29,790 bases of DNA from an uncultured bacterium (GTDB lineage: Bacteria > Bacillota > Clostridia > Lachnospirales > Lachnospiraceae): NCBI GenBank assembly GCA_937893485.1, contig CALBJL010000177.1:1-29790 (forward strand). Direction: 5' to 3'. The notes under the pieces were generated by a model. The model had not been told where the DNA came from, did not search any database, and saw only the letters and a program-made list of their open reading frames with translations. The translations under genes were made by a program, and so were the position numbers. Below, one piece after another: positions 15,337 through 23,461 of the stretch. Position 1 is the stretch's first letter. Each line of letters opens with the position of its first letter.

Positions 15337-17427
15337 ATGAAGAAAAGATGGATAGCTGCGCTGACAGCAATGATGATCATGGCGACTGCGATCGTTCCGC
15401 AGTCTGTGACGGTGAAAGCAGCCGGAGTGGTTGAGGAGACGACGATGGTCGGCGCGACAACGTCGGCTGGCGTAGAGAAGGATTCTGACGCGGATGGTGT
15501 GAGTGATAATGGATATGTTTATCAGGCAAATGGTACGACCGCGACGATCACTTCCTATAGAGGTACAGCGACCACGCTGACTGTGCCACTGCGGATCGAG
15601 GTGGGTACGACGACCTCTGGTTCGGGTACAACGGCGACGACAACGACGTATGATGTAACATCGATCGGCAGCGCCGCGTTTGCAGGCAATGCAGGGCTGA
15701 AAACTGTTACAATGCAGGGTGGAACGTCGGCGAGCGGCAGTAGCAGCAGCTCCACGACTGCGGCAGTCGGCTTGCAGACGATCGGTGACCGGGCGTTTTT
15801 TGGGTGTCCTTCACTGACGACTGTTACGATTCCGGCGACAGCAACCTTAATTGGCAGTCAGGCGTTCAGCGACTGTCCGGCACTTACGGCACTGAACGTG
15901 ACCGCAGGTAACCAGCGCTACATTTCAAATGATGGCGTGTTATATGAATATGTAGGATATAATGCGGGTGTGGTAGGCACTTACAATACTTATACATTGA
16001 TGCAGTATCCATCCGGAAAAACCAGCACTGCTTTTACCGTGCCGGCGGCGATTGCCAGCCGTCTGACATCGATCGGACAGGGTGCATTTGCCGGAGCACA
16101 GTCATTGACGAGTGTGACTTTGCCGGAGACGATCGAATCGCTCGGTGTGGAGGCGTTTCGCAACTGTAGTGCACTGACCTCTATCACGATCCCGTCCAAG
16201 GTGACCAGTATTCCGTCCTATGCGTTCAGCGGATGCAGCGCATTGGCATCAGTCACCATCCCGTCTACCGTGACGAGTATCGGGGACAGCGCATTCCAGA
16301 ACTGCTATGCACTCGGTACGATCACATTGCCGGAAAAGCTGACGACGATCAGCAATAATACGTTTTACGGATGCAGCAAGCTCTCGGATGTCACAATCCC
16401 GATGGGCGTGACCAATATCGGAGCGACATCGTTTGCTTATTGTACCGGACTGGTAAAGATCACGATTCCTTCGAGTGTGACGTCGATCGGTGCAAATGCC
16501 TTTTTAGGAGTCAACGGATTGACGATATACTGTCACAGCGGTTCCGCGGCAGCAAACTATGCTTCAAGCAACAAGATCGGAGCAGTTATGACCTATACGG
16601 TGCGTTTCCTCTCCGATACCGGAACATTGTTAAAATCGGAGGAAGTCGTGTATGGATCGTCAGCGACTGCACCGGCGATGCCCGAACGCCCCGGCTACAA
16701 GCTGGAGTGGAGCAGCAGCTTTAATAATGTCATGAGTGATCTGTCTGTCACGGCAGTTTACAAGCGTGTCTACACCGTGACATTTATCGACAAGTACAGA
16801 AATAAGACAGCGACCGTGGAGGTTGAATACGGACAGAGTGCTACAGCACCGAAGTGGACAATGAGCGGTTATACACTCAAATGGGACAAAAATTTCTCCA
16901 ACGTGACCGGGGATCTGACGGTCTATGCGTCATGGAGAGATCCCAGAAACGGATTCACGATTGATAAAAATACGAAAAAGCCCGAGAAGGTAGATACCGA
17001 GCTGATCAAGGGAACAGTCACGTATCGCGTGACGAATGCGAATGTACAGAATCCCGCTGTCTGCTATGTGTCCAATTCCAATACGGAGGCACATACCGTG
17101 GTGATCCCAAAGACAGTGACGATCAATGGCGTCAAGTACCGGGTAGCGAGCATTGGGGATGAGGCATTTAAATCCAGTGCAAACCTGACGACACTCACGA
17201 TCGGCGCGAATGTGACAAGCATCGGCGCAAAGGCATTTTTCAGATGTAAAAAGCTCAGCACCGTAAAGATTACTTCCAAGAAGCTCGGAACGATTGGAGA
17301 CAAGGCATTCTACGGCATCAGAAACAATGCAGTGTTCTCTGCATATCGATCCAAGCTCACTAATTATCAGTCCAAGCTGAAAAGCTCCGGAATCAATACG
17401 ACGATCCGGCTGAAAGCGATCGGCTAG
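15337..17427 (+). CDS. Secreted BspA-type leucine-rich repeat (LRR_5) surface protein with Flg_new-type repeats (696 aa)
   Basis: The start is ATG 15337 with GGGAG at 15324-15328; a TTG at 15322 would include this site. A signal peptide (MKKRWIAALTAMMIMATAIV) ends near VKA-AG. DSDADGVSD just after it resembles a calcium-binding loop. About ten LRR_5 units of the form (S/T)IGxxAFxxCxxLTxVTIP follow (SIGSAAF, TIGDRAF, LIGSQAF, ... SIGANAF). Then come two ~55-residue repeats, YTVRFLSDTGTLLKSEEV... and YTVTFIDKYRNKTATVEV..., of the Listeria-Bacteroides (Flg_new/InlB B) type. Three more LRR_5 units (SIGDEAF, SIGAKAF, TIGDKAF) end the protein. BspA-type proteins mediate binding to host or other bacteria. 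No covalent anchor motif is visible. A paralog follows 22 bp downstream, so they are co-transcribed. Confidence 0.93.
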   Translation: MKKRWIAALTAMMIMATAIVPQSVTVKAAGVVEETTMVGATTSAGVEKDSDADGVSDNGYVYQANGTTATITSYRGTATTLTVPLRIEVGTTTSGSGTTATTTTYDVTSIGSAAFAGNAGLKTVTMQGGTSASGSSSSSTTAAVGLQTIGDRAFFGCPSLTTVTIPATATLIGSQAFSDCPALTALNVTAGNQRYISNDGVLYEYVGYNAGVVGTYNTYTLMQYPSGKTSTAFTVPAAIASRLTSIGQGAFAGAQSLTSVTLPETIESLGVEAFRNCSALTSITIPSKVTSIPSYAFSGCSALASVTIPSTVTSIGDSAFQNCYALGTITLPEKLTTISNNTFYGCSKLSDVTIPMGVTNIGATSFAYCTGLVKITIPSSVTSIGANAFLGVNGLTIYCHSGSAAANYASSNKIGAVMTYTVRFLSDTGTLLKSEEVVYGSSATAPAMPERPGYKLEWSSSFNNVMSDLSVTAVYKRVYTVTFIDKYRNKTATVEVEYGQSATAPKWTMSGYTLKWDKNFSNVTGDLTVYASWRDPRNGFTIDKNTKKPEKVDTELIKGTVTYRVTNANVQNPAVCYVSNSNTEAHTVVIPKTVTINGVKYRVASIGDEAFKSSANLTTLTIGANVTSIGAKAFFRCKKLSTVKITSKKLGTIGDKAFYGIRNNAVFSAYRSKLTNYQSKLKSSGINTTIRLKAIG

Positions 17428-17449
17428 ACGGGGGATACAGGAGGCTGAC

Positions 17450-19282
17450 ATGAGAACGACAGAAAAACAATATGCCATGCCAATGAAAATAATGGCAGTA
17501 TTATTGCTGTGTCTTGGACTGCTGCTCGGCTGGATGGCGTTTGGGTCATCACCTGCGGCGGCTGCAGATACCAGCGATATTATGTTGAATGGACATGCAC
17601 TCGATACCGAAACCTCGGTAAAGGGTGGCTATACGGATTCCAATGATGTAGGATTTATCTTTTACTATCAGGTTTATGGCGATGAAAGTAACTATGAGGT
17701 AGCGATCAGCGGTTACAGCTATTCCGGCAGCACCGGTGTGGAGCTGAGACTGCCGACACAGATTCAGGAGGAGGGCCAGACACAGGCATATACCGTCGTC
17801 GGCGTAAACGGTGATGTATTTGCGAACTGTCCGTACATTTCTGGTGTGACGTTCGGATCGACTTACCGGTTTGTCGGAGCGGAGGCGTTTATGGGCTGCC
17901 CGCTGACGACGATCAGTTTTAATCATAACGGCGCGATGCGCACGCTCAATGACCGTGCATTTTACCGGTGTAAGCAGCTGGTGAATGTGACGATTCCGGC
18001 GAGTGTGACCTCGATCGGAACCGGTGTGTTTGCGGATTGTACCGCATTAAACGCGATCACTGTAGTAAACGGTAATCAGAAATACTGCGCGGTTGGCGGC
18101 GTACTGTATACGATGAGCAAGGATGTGCTCGTCCAGTGGCCGGCAGCACTGACAGTTGGAAACTCGATCGACGGCAGTTGTACGATCGGCTCTGCCGAGT
18201 GCCCGGTGCGTGTGATCGGTGACAAGGCATTTGAGGGCTGTATTTATCTGAATAAAATCACGGATATGTACGAGACTGTAACGACGATCGGTGAGCAGGC
18301 ATTTTATAATTGCAGCAATCTTTACGAGGTAAAGATCCCGTCAACGGTTGTGACGATCGGCAGACAGGCATTTTACGGATGCGCTGCCGGACTGGTCATT
18401 AAGTGTGACAAAAATTCGGCTGGCGAGAACTATGCGAAAAACAACGGTATTTCCACCAGTGTAACATGCAGGGTTCGTTTTTATGACGGATCATCACTGG
18501 TCAAGACCGAGGAAGTCACGGCGGGCGGCTCAGCGAGTGCTCCGGTATTGAATGAGCGCAGCGGTTATACGCTCACATGGGATAAGGATTATACGAATGT
18601 CCAGCAGAATCTGGATGTGTATGCTTCATGGAAACAGAACTTTACGGTTACATTTAAGGATGCATACAGTGGACAGGTGACGGAGGTAACCTCTTATTAT
18701 GGCGGTACGGCGACTCCGCCGGTATGGACGCGCACAGGCTACAAGCTCGGCTGGGATACAACGGCATACACGTATGTCACGAAAAATCTCACGGTCAATG
18801 CGGTGTGGCTCGTGTCGATGACAGATACACCGATCACGGAGGATGCACCTGAACTCGGTGATACCCGCACGATTAACTACATCACTTATCAGGTGATCAA
18901 GACCACAGCTTCAGACCCGCGTGTGTGTGCGGTCGGCTGCACGAAACAGACCTTGACAACGCTTACGATTCCGGATAGGATTACTTTTGGAGGCGTGAGT
19001 TACCGCGTGACCAGAATCGGTAAAAATGCATTCCGGGATATGCCAAAGCTGAATACGCTGACAATGGGAAAAAATGTGATGAAGATTGAGCGGGCAGCAT
19101 TTTATCATTGCCCGAAGCTCAAAACGATCACGGTCAGCAGTAAAAAGATCACAAGCATCGGAGAAAAGGCTTTCAGCAAAATCTATGTGAAAGCAAAGGT
19201 CAATGTGCCGAATTCAAGTGTGAAAAAGTATAAAAAATACCTTTTGGATGCAGGATTAAGCACATACGCAAAGGTTTATTGA
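17450..19282 (+). CDS. Secreted LRR_5 surface protein, tandem paralog of the preceding gene (610 aa)
   Basis: It starts at ATG 17450 with CAGGAGG at ~17439-17445. The N terminus MRTTEKQYAMPMKIMAVLLL is a long signal sequence ending near PAAAA-DTS. The order of parts matches its neighbour: a unique N-terminal region (NGHALDTETSVKGG...), about five to six irregular LRR_5 units (SIGTGVF, VIGDKAF, TIGEQAF, TIGRQAF), two Flg_new-type repeats (CRVRFYDGSSLVKTEEV..., FTVTFKDAYSGQVTEVT...), and a terminal pair of LRR_5 units (RIGKNAF, SIGEKAF). The protein ends in a Lys-rich tail (KKYKKYLLDAGLSTYAKVY). Fewer and less regular LRRs suggest duplication followed by divergence. No sortase signal is visible. 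It is in an operon with the upstream paralog; the small membrane-protein genes begin 25 bp later. Confidence 0.92.
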   Translation: MRTTEKQYAMPMKIMAVLLLCLGLLLGWMAFGSSPAAAADTSDIMLNGHALDTETSVKGGYTDSNDVGFIFYYQVYGDESNYEVAISGYSYSGSTGVELRLPTQIQEEGQTQAYTVVGVNGDVFANCPYISGVTFGSTYRFVGAEAFMGCPLTTISFNHNGAMRTLNDRAFYRCKQLVNVTIPASVTSIGTGVFADCTALNAITVVNGNQKYCAVGGVLYTMSKDVLVQWPAALTVGNSIDGSCTIGSAECPVRVIGDKAFEGCIYLNKITDMYETVTTIGEQAFYNCSNLYEVKIPSTVVTIGRQAFYGCAAGLVIKCDKNSAGENYAKNNGISTSVTCRVRFYDGSSLVKTEEVTAGGSASAPVLNERSGYTLTWDKDYTNVQQNLDVYASWKQNFTVTFKDAYSGQVTEVTSYYGGTATPPVWTRTGYKLGWDTTAYTYVTKNLTVNAVWLVSMTDTPITEDAPELGDTRTINYITYQVIKTTASDPRVCAVGCTKQTLTTLTIPDRITFGGVSYRVTRIGKNAFRDMPKLNTLTMGKNVMKIERAAFYHCPKLKTITVSSKKITSIGEKAFSKIYVKAKVNVPNSSVKKYKKYLLDAGLSTYAKVY

Positions 19283-19307
19283 CAGACCTGAAAAGGAGGC
19301 AGACAAA

Positions 19308-19439
19308 ATGAATACGGTATTATTGTTATTTGCAGGAATATTATTGATCGTCATTATCGCGGTCGTTGTCGTTGTTTCGGCAGTGTCCGGCGCGACAGCT
19401 GCAGTCGTGGCTGATGAGGAAAATGGAGAGGACGAATAA
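19308..19439 (+). CDS. Single-pass small membrane protein (43 aa), translationally coupled
   Basis: This very short gene encodes MNTVLLLFAGILLIVIIAVV... : a near-continuous hydrophobic helix over residues ~4-27, then an Ala-rich segment and an acidic tail (ADEENGEDE). Support comes from AAAGGAGG at ~19291-19298, a sensible distance before the ATG, and from the stop TAA (19437-19439) sharing its last A with the ATG of the next gene. That overlap is typical of translational coupling. The predicted topology is N-out/C-in or a signal-anchor; the acidic tail mirrors the acidic C terminus of the 117-residue partner. Function is unknown. It sits 25 bp after the LRR_5 paralog, so the four genes probably share a transcript. 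Confidence 0.75.
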   Translation: MNTVLLLFAGILLIVIIAVVVVVSAVSGATAAVVADEENGEDE

Positions 19440-19792
19440 TGGGAAACGAGATAAAGGATAAGGCACAGAGCAAACTGGCGAAGCTGTTGCTTGTGAGTTA
19501 TGCAATGCGCAAGGTGTCCTATATGATTCGTATTCTGGCGGGCGGATATCTGGTCTATCTGATGTATCAGTTGTTTGCGGAGTCCGGTGCGAGCGGAGAA
19601 GAACTGACACCGGTTATGATCATTGCGGGAGTCGTTATGATCATGGCAGGCATCTATTTTGTGATTGGCGGTTTGTATGCGATCATCAATGGTATCTATG
19701 ATGAAAACGATCCGGCGAAGCTGGACGCGATCGAATCCGAAGATACACCGGATGATGAGAAACCGGTAGAAGAATCTGCGACAGAAGAATAA
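19439..19792 (+). CDS. Small two-helix membrane protein with acidic tail (117 aa)
   Basis: It starts at ATG 19439, overlapping the previous stop by one base, with GGAGAGG (19425-19431) inside the upstream gene. Residues 1-25 are amphipathic and basic (KAQSKLAKLLLVSYAMRK). Helices at ~26-47 (SYMIRILAGGYLVYLMYQLF) and ~58-83 (PVMIIAGVVMIMAGIYFVIG) cross the membrane, and the last ~30 residues are strongly acidic (ESEDTPDDEKPVEESATEE). This layout puts both termini in the cytoplasm. I do not recognise the family. Context in the LRR_5 operon hints at a role in envelope assembly or export, but this is only proximity. A terminator follows. Confidence 0.8.
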   Translation: MGNEIKDKAQSKLAKLLLVSYAMRKVSYMIRILAGGYLVYLMYQLFAESGASGEELTPVMIIAGVVMIMAGIYFVIGGLYAIINGIYDENDPAKLDAIESEDTPDDEKPVEESATEE

Positions 19793-19802
19793 AATAATAA
19801 AG

Positions 19803-19837
19803 AAAACCGGAGGCATGTCGTATGTCTCCGGTTTTTT
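19803..19837. terminator. Bidirectional terminator between the LRR_5 operon and cheC
   Basis: AAAACCGGAG (19803-19812) pairs with CTCCGGTTTT (19826-19835), and the T-run continues to 19837. It lies between convergent genes. Confidence 0.9.
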
Positions 19838-19858
19838 GCTAAGCAGAAAGCCCTGATC

Positions 19859-20482
19859 TTAATACGGAACGCCCAGACGCTCGAACAGCTTTTTCAGGGA
19901 AGCCATCTGCAAAATGAGAATCATGCTGCTCTTGATCTCGGTGTCTGCGATAAACATGCTCTCGTCGATGTAAATGACCTGCTGGCCGATCGAATCAAAG
20001 CGGCTGGCAGCCTTTTGTAATACGTCTTCCACCGTGCCGAGATAGTCGATGGGCGGAGTAATGTTGATAAACGTATCCGTGAGTCTGGCAAGTGCATTGG
20101 CATAAGAGGCAGTCGTGATATTGCTTGTCTCTTTGACTGCTGACAAATCCATGTCGCTGATATCGGCGAGCGAATGGATCTCTTTCGGATAAAAGGTATT
20201 TACAATCCGCGATGCAAACTCAGGCAGTACGACGTGGAGCATGACACCATCGAGATCCGATTCGAGACCGAGTGCCAGTCCGATGACCTCCAGATCTTTT
20301 CCTCCGAGGTACTGGGCTGCGTTTTCATAGTTGATCACACTGATGTTCGGAATCTCAATATCTACCGGAATGTTCAGCATCGCAGAAAGGGAGGTCACAG
20401 CATTACCGGAGCCGATATTTCCGACCTCGCGCAGCGCGTCCAGATGCAGAGTGTTGAGTTCTGAGATATTGTTAAATGCCAT
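19859..20482 (-). CDS. cheC: Chemotaxis protein CheC, CheY-P phosphatase
   Basis: This 207-residue cytosolic protein belongs to the CheC/CheX/FliY family, which removes phosphate from CheY-P and thereby tunes flagellar switching. Both copies of the active-site signature [DS]-x3-E-x2-N-x22-P are intact: Asp15-Glu19-Asn22-Pro45 and Ser114-Glu118-Asn121-Pro144. Two functional centres are typical of true CheC, not CheX. There is no N-terminal CheY-binding extension or C-terminal FliN domain, so it is not FliY. The minus-strand start has AGGAG ~10 nt upstream. It stands alone, away from other che genes, which suggests che genes are scattered. The promoter shares its -35 with valS. Confidence 0.93.
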   Translation of the reverse strand: MAFNNISELNTLHLDALREVGNIGSGNAVTSLSAMLNIPVDIEIPNISVINYENAAQYLGGKDLEVIGLALGLESDLDGVMLHVVLPEFASRIVNTFYPKEIHSLADISDMDLSAVKETSNITTASYANALARLTDTFINITPPIDYLGTVEDVLQKAASRFDSIGQQVIYIDESMFIADTEIKSSMILILQMASLKKLFERLGVPY

Positions 20483-20541
20483 AGTTTTGTCTCCTGATCT
20501 GTAAATTGTGAATACATGTGTAAAATTAAGAACTATTTACT

Positions 20542-20592
20542 ATTATACATGTGATTTCTGCCCTTGACAACAACAAAAAATCCATTTACCAT
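20542..20592. promoter_or_regulatory. Overlapping divergent promoters of cheC and valS
   Basis: Plus strand (valS): TTGACA (20564-20569), a 17-bp spacer and TACCAT (20587-20592). Minus strand (cheC): TTGTCA (20570-20565), a 17-bp spacer and TATAAT (20547-20542). The two -35 hexamers overlap by five bases, so polymerase should not be able to occupy both promoters at once. Confidence 0.7.
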
Positions 20593-20646
20593 AGAACTAT
20601 TGTAATTAATGTAAGAGAGCATTTGTTTATAAGGAAGGACATAGAC

Positions 20647-23295
20647 ATGAGTAAAGAACTTGCCAAAACTTACGATCCGAAGGGCATAGAGGATCGTCTG
20701 TACCAGAAATGGGAAAACAACGGTTATTTTCATGCAGAGGTAGACTGGTCTAAAAAGCCGTTTACAATTGTGATGCCGCCGCCCAATATCACCGGACAGC
20801 TGCATATGGGACATGCACTGGACAATACGATGCAGGATATCCTCATCCGTTACAAGCGTATGCAGGGCTACAACGCACTGTGGCAGCCCGGAACAGATCA
20901 CGCATCGATCGCCACGGAGGTCAAGGTTATCCAGTCGCTCAAGGAGCAGGGCATCAACAAGGCGGATCTGACACGTGATGAGTTCCTGGAGAAATGCTGG
21001 GACTGGCGCGAGGAGTACGGCGGACGTATCGTGAAGCAGCTGCGCAAGCTCGGCTCATCCGCAGACTGGGAGCGTGAGCGTTTCACCATGGATGAGGGCT
21101 GCTCGCGCGCAGTCGAAGAAGTATTTACAAGGTTATATAAAAAGGGATGGATCTATAAGGGTTCCCGTATTGTCAACTGGTGTCCGGTCTGCAAGACCTC
21201 GATTTCGGATGCTGAGGTAGAGCATGAGGAACAGGATGGATTTTTCTGGCATATCAACTATCCGGTAGTCGGTGAGGAAGGACGTTTCGTAGAGATCGCG
21301 ACGACCAGACCGGAGACTCTGTTCGGAGATACGGCAGTCGCTGTCAATCCGGATGACGAGCGCTATCAGGATATTATCGGAAAAACCTTATTACTGCCGA
21401 CGACCGGACGCGAGATTCCGGTGATCGCAGATGCCTATGTGGATAAGGAATTCGGAACTGGATGTGTGAAGATCACGCCGGCACATGACCCGAACGACTT
21501 TGAGGTTGGAAAGCGCCACAATTTAGATGCGATCGTTGTTATCAATGATGATGCGACGATGAATGAAAAGGCAGGAAAATATGCGGGCATGGATCGCTAT
21601 GAGTGCCGGAAAGCGCTCGTTGCAGACCTTGAGGAGATGGGACTGCTCGTAAAGATCGTACCTCATTCCCATAATGTTGGTACACATGACCGCTGCCATA
21701 CGACCGTAGAGCCGATGATCAAGCAGCAGTGGTTCGTCAAGATGGACGAGATGATCAAGCCTGCGGTAGAGGGCGTGAAAAACGGCGAAATCAAGCTGTT
21801 GCCGTCCCGTATGGACAAGACCTATTTCAACTGGACAGACAATATCCGCGACTGGTGTATCAGCCGTCAGCTCTGGTGGGGACACCGGATTCCGGCATGG
21901 TACTGTGATGACTGTGGTGAGATGGTCGTATCCGTAGAGAATCCCGGTGTATGCCCGAAGTGCGGATGTAAGCATATGACACAGGACCCCGATACGCTCG
22001 ATACATGGTTTTCGTCGGCCCTCTGGCCGTTCTCTACGCTGGGCTGGCCCGAAAAGACCGAAGATCTCGATTATTTCTATCCGAACGATGTGCTCGTGAC
22101 CGGATACGACATCATTTTCTTCTGGGTCATCCGAATGATCTTCTCGGGATATGAGCAGATGGGCAAAGCGCCGTTCCACACCGTATTATTCCACGGTCTG
22201 GTACGTGATTCGCAGGGGCGCAAGATGAGTAAATCACTCGGAAACGGTATCGATCCGCTCGAAGTCATTGACAAATATGGTGCAGACGCACTCCGGCTGA
22301 CACTGATCACAGGCAATGCGCCCGGAAATGACATGCGTTTCTACTGGGAGCGCGTGGAGGCTTCCCGCAATTTTGCCAATAAAGTATGGAATGCATCGCG
22401 CTTTATTATGATGAATCTTGAGGGTATGACTGTCACGGAGCCTTCTGCGGAGGAACTGCACCCGGCAGATAAGTGGATTTTGTCGAAGGTCAATACGCTG
22501 GCAAAGGATGCCACAGAGAATATGGATAAGTTCGAACTCGGTATCGCCGTACAGAAGGTCTATGATTTTATCTGGGACGAGTTCTGTGACTGGTATATCG
22601 AGATCGCAAAGGTGCGTACTTATAAAAAGGACGAAGATCCGGCATCCGCAAATGCGGCGCTCTGGACACTTCAGACCGTGCTGACGAATGCGCTCAAGCT
22701 GTTACATCCGTATATGCCGTTTATCACGGAGGAGATTTTCTGCACCTTACAGAGCGAGGAAGAGACGATCATGCTTTCAAAATGGCCGGAGTACCGCGCA
22801 GACTGGAATTTCCCGGCAGAGGAAGCTGCGATCGAGCACTGCAAGGATCTGGTTAAGGCAGTGAGAAATGTGCGTACACAGATGGATGTACCGCCTTCGC
22901 GTAAGGCAAAGCTGATTATCGTATCGGAAAATGCCGCTGTGCGTGAGGTGTTTGAGGCAAACCGCGAGGTATATGTTAATCTGGCATTCACAAGTGAGAT
23001 CTGCGTGCAGGCAGACAAGAGTGGTGTCGGTGAGGATGCGGTATCAGCCGTTATTCCGGATGCAGTCGTTTATCTGCCGCTGGAGGATCTGGTTGATTTT
23101 GAAAAGGAAAAGGAGCGTCTGCTCAAGGAAAAAGACCGTCTGGAGAAGGAGCTGGAGCGTTCTCGCAAGATGCTCGGAAACGAAAAGTTTGTGAGCAAGG
23201 CACCGGCAGCCAAGATTCAGGAGGAGAAGGACAAGCAGGCAAAGTATGAGCAGATGATGGCTCAGGTGATGCAGCGTCTCGGGCAGATGGCATAG
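20647..23295 (+). CDS. valS: Valyl-tRNA synthetase
   Basis: This 882-residue class I aminoacyl-tRNA synthetase charges tRNA-Val. It shows PPPNITGQLHMGHAL with the HIGH motif as HMGH (~52-55), the editing (CP1) domain with TTRPETLFGDTAVAV, and GRKMSKSLGNGIDP with KMSKS (~526-530). Cys-rich zinc-like segments (CPVC, CDDC...CPKCGC) are also present. It ends in the ValS-specific coiled-coil arm (EKEKERLLKEKDRLEKELER). The start is ATG 20647 (MSKELAKTYD), with AAGGAAGGA at 20631-20639; an upstream ATG at 20551 would place the promoter inside the gene. The leader is only ~50 nt, so no T-box riboswitch is present. Confidence 0.98.
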   Translation: MSKELAKTYDPKGIEDRLYQKWENNGYFHAEVDWSKKPFTIVMPPPNITGQLHMGHALDNTMQDILIRYKRMQGYNALWQPGTDHASIATEVKVIQSLKEQGINKADLTRDEFLEKCWDWREEYGGRIVKQLRKLGSSADWERERFTMDEGCSRAVEEVFTRLYKKGWIYKGSRIVNWCPVCKTSISDAEVEHEEQDGFFWHINYPVVGEEGRFVEIATTRPETLFGDTAVAVNPDDERYQDIIGKTLLLPTTGREIPVIADAYVDKEFGTGCVKITPAHDPNDFEVGKRHNLDAIVVINDDATMNEKAGKYAGMDRYECRKALVADLEEMGLLVKIVPHSHNVGTHDRCHTTVEPMIKQQWFVKMDEMIKPAVEGVKNGEIKLLPSRMDKTYFNWTDNIRDWCISRQLWWGHRIPAWYCDDCGEMVVSVENPGVCPKCGCKHMTQDPDTLDTWFSSALWPFSTLGWPEKTEDLDYFYPNDVLVTGYDIIFFWVIRMIFSGYEQMGKAPFHTVLFHGLVRDSQGRKMSKSLGNGIDPLEVIDKYGADALRLTLITGNAPGNDMRFYWERVEASRNFANKVWNASRFIMMNLEGMTVTEPSAEELHPADKWILSKVNTLAKDATENMDKFELGIAVQKVYDFIWDEFCDWYIEIAKVRTYKKDEDPASANAALWTLQTVLTNALKLLHPYMPFITEEIFCTLQSEEETIMLSKWPEYRADWNFPAEEAAIEHCKDLVKAVRNVRTQMDVPPSRKAKLIIVSENAAVREVFEANREVYVNLAFTSEICVQADKSGVGEDAVSAVIPDAVVYLPLEDLVDFEKEKERLLKEKDRLEKELERSRKMLGNEKFVSKAPAAKIQEEKDKQAKYEQMMAQVMQRLGQMA

Positions 23296-23351
23296 GATAT
23301 TTTTTTAGACAGGAATTGTTTCCATAAAATTTCCACAGAATAGAAAAAAAA

Positions 23352-23380
23352 TTGCAAAAAAAGAGCGATTATTGTATACT
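23352..23380 (+). promoter_or_regulatory. SigA promoter of the FapA-like gene, inside the valS terminator
   Basis: TTGCAA (23352-23357), a 17-bp spacer and TATACT (23375-23380). The -10 is the last six bases of the left arm of the terminator hairpin at 23364-23409. Confidence 0.7.
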
Positions 23381-23409
23381 AGAATAAAGTATATGATAGT
23401 CGCTTTTTT
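23364..23409 (+). terminator. valS terminator hairpin that embeds the next gene's -10 box
   Basis: A 17-bp stem (23364-23380 / 23388-23404, with three G-T pairs) is followed by T6 at 23404-23409. Transcripts starting at the embedded promoter (~23387) lack the left arm and so escape it. Confidence 0.75.
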
Positions 23410-23461
23410 GCGTGGCAGGAAGTTTGTCTCGCAAAAATGTTTAGGGAGGGAGGTGCAGCTT

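Noticed and set aside
16371..16724. 117-codon plus-strand frame within the first LRR_5 gene
   Set aside because: Out-of-frame shadow with no ribosome binding site.
21523..22179. 218-codon minus-strand frame opposite valS
   Set aside because: Antisense shadow of valS; no support.
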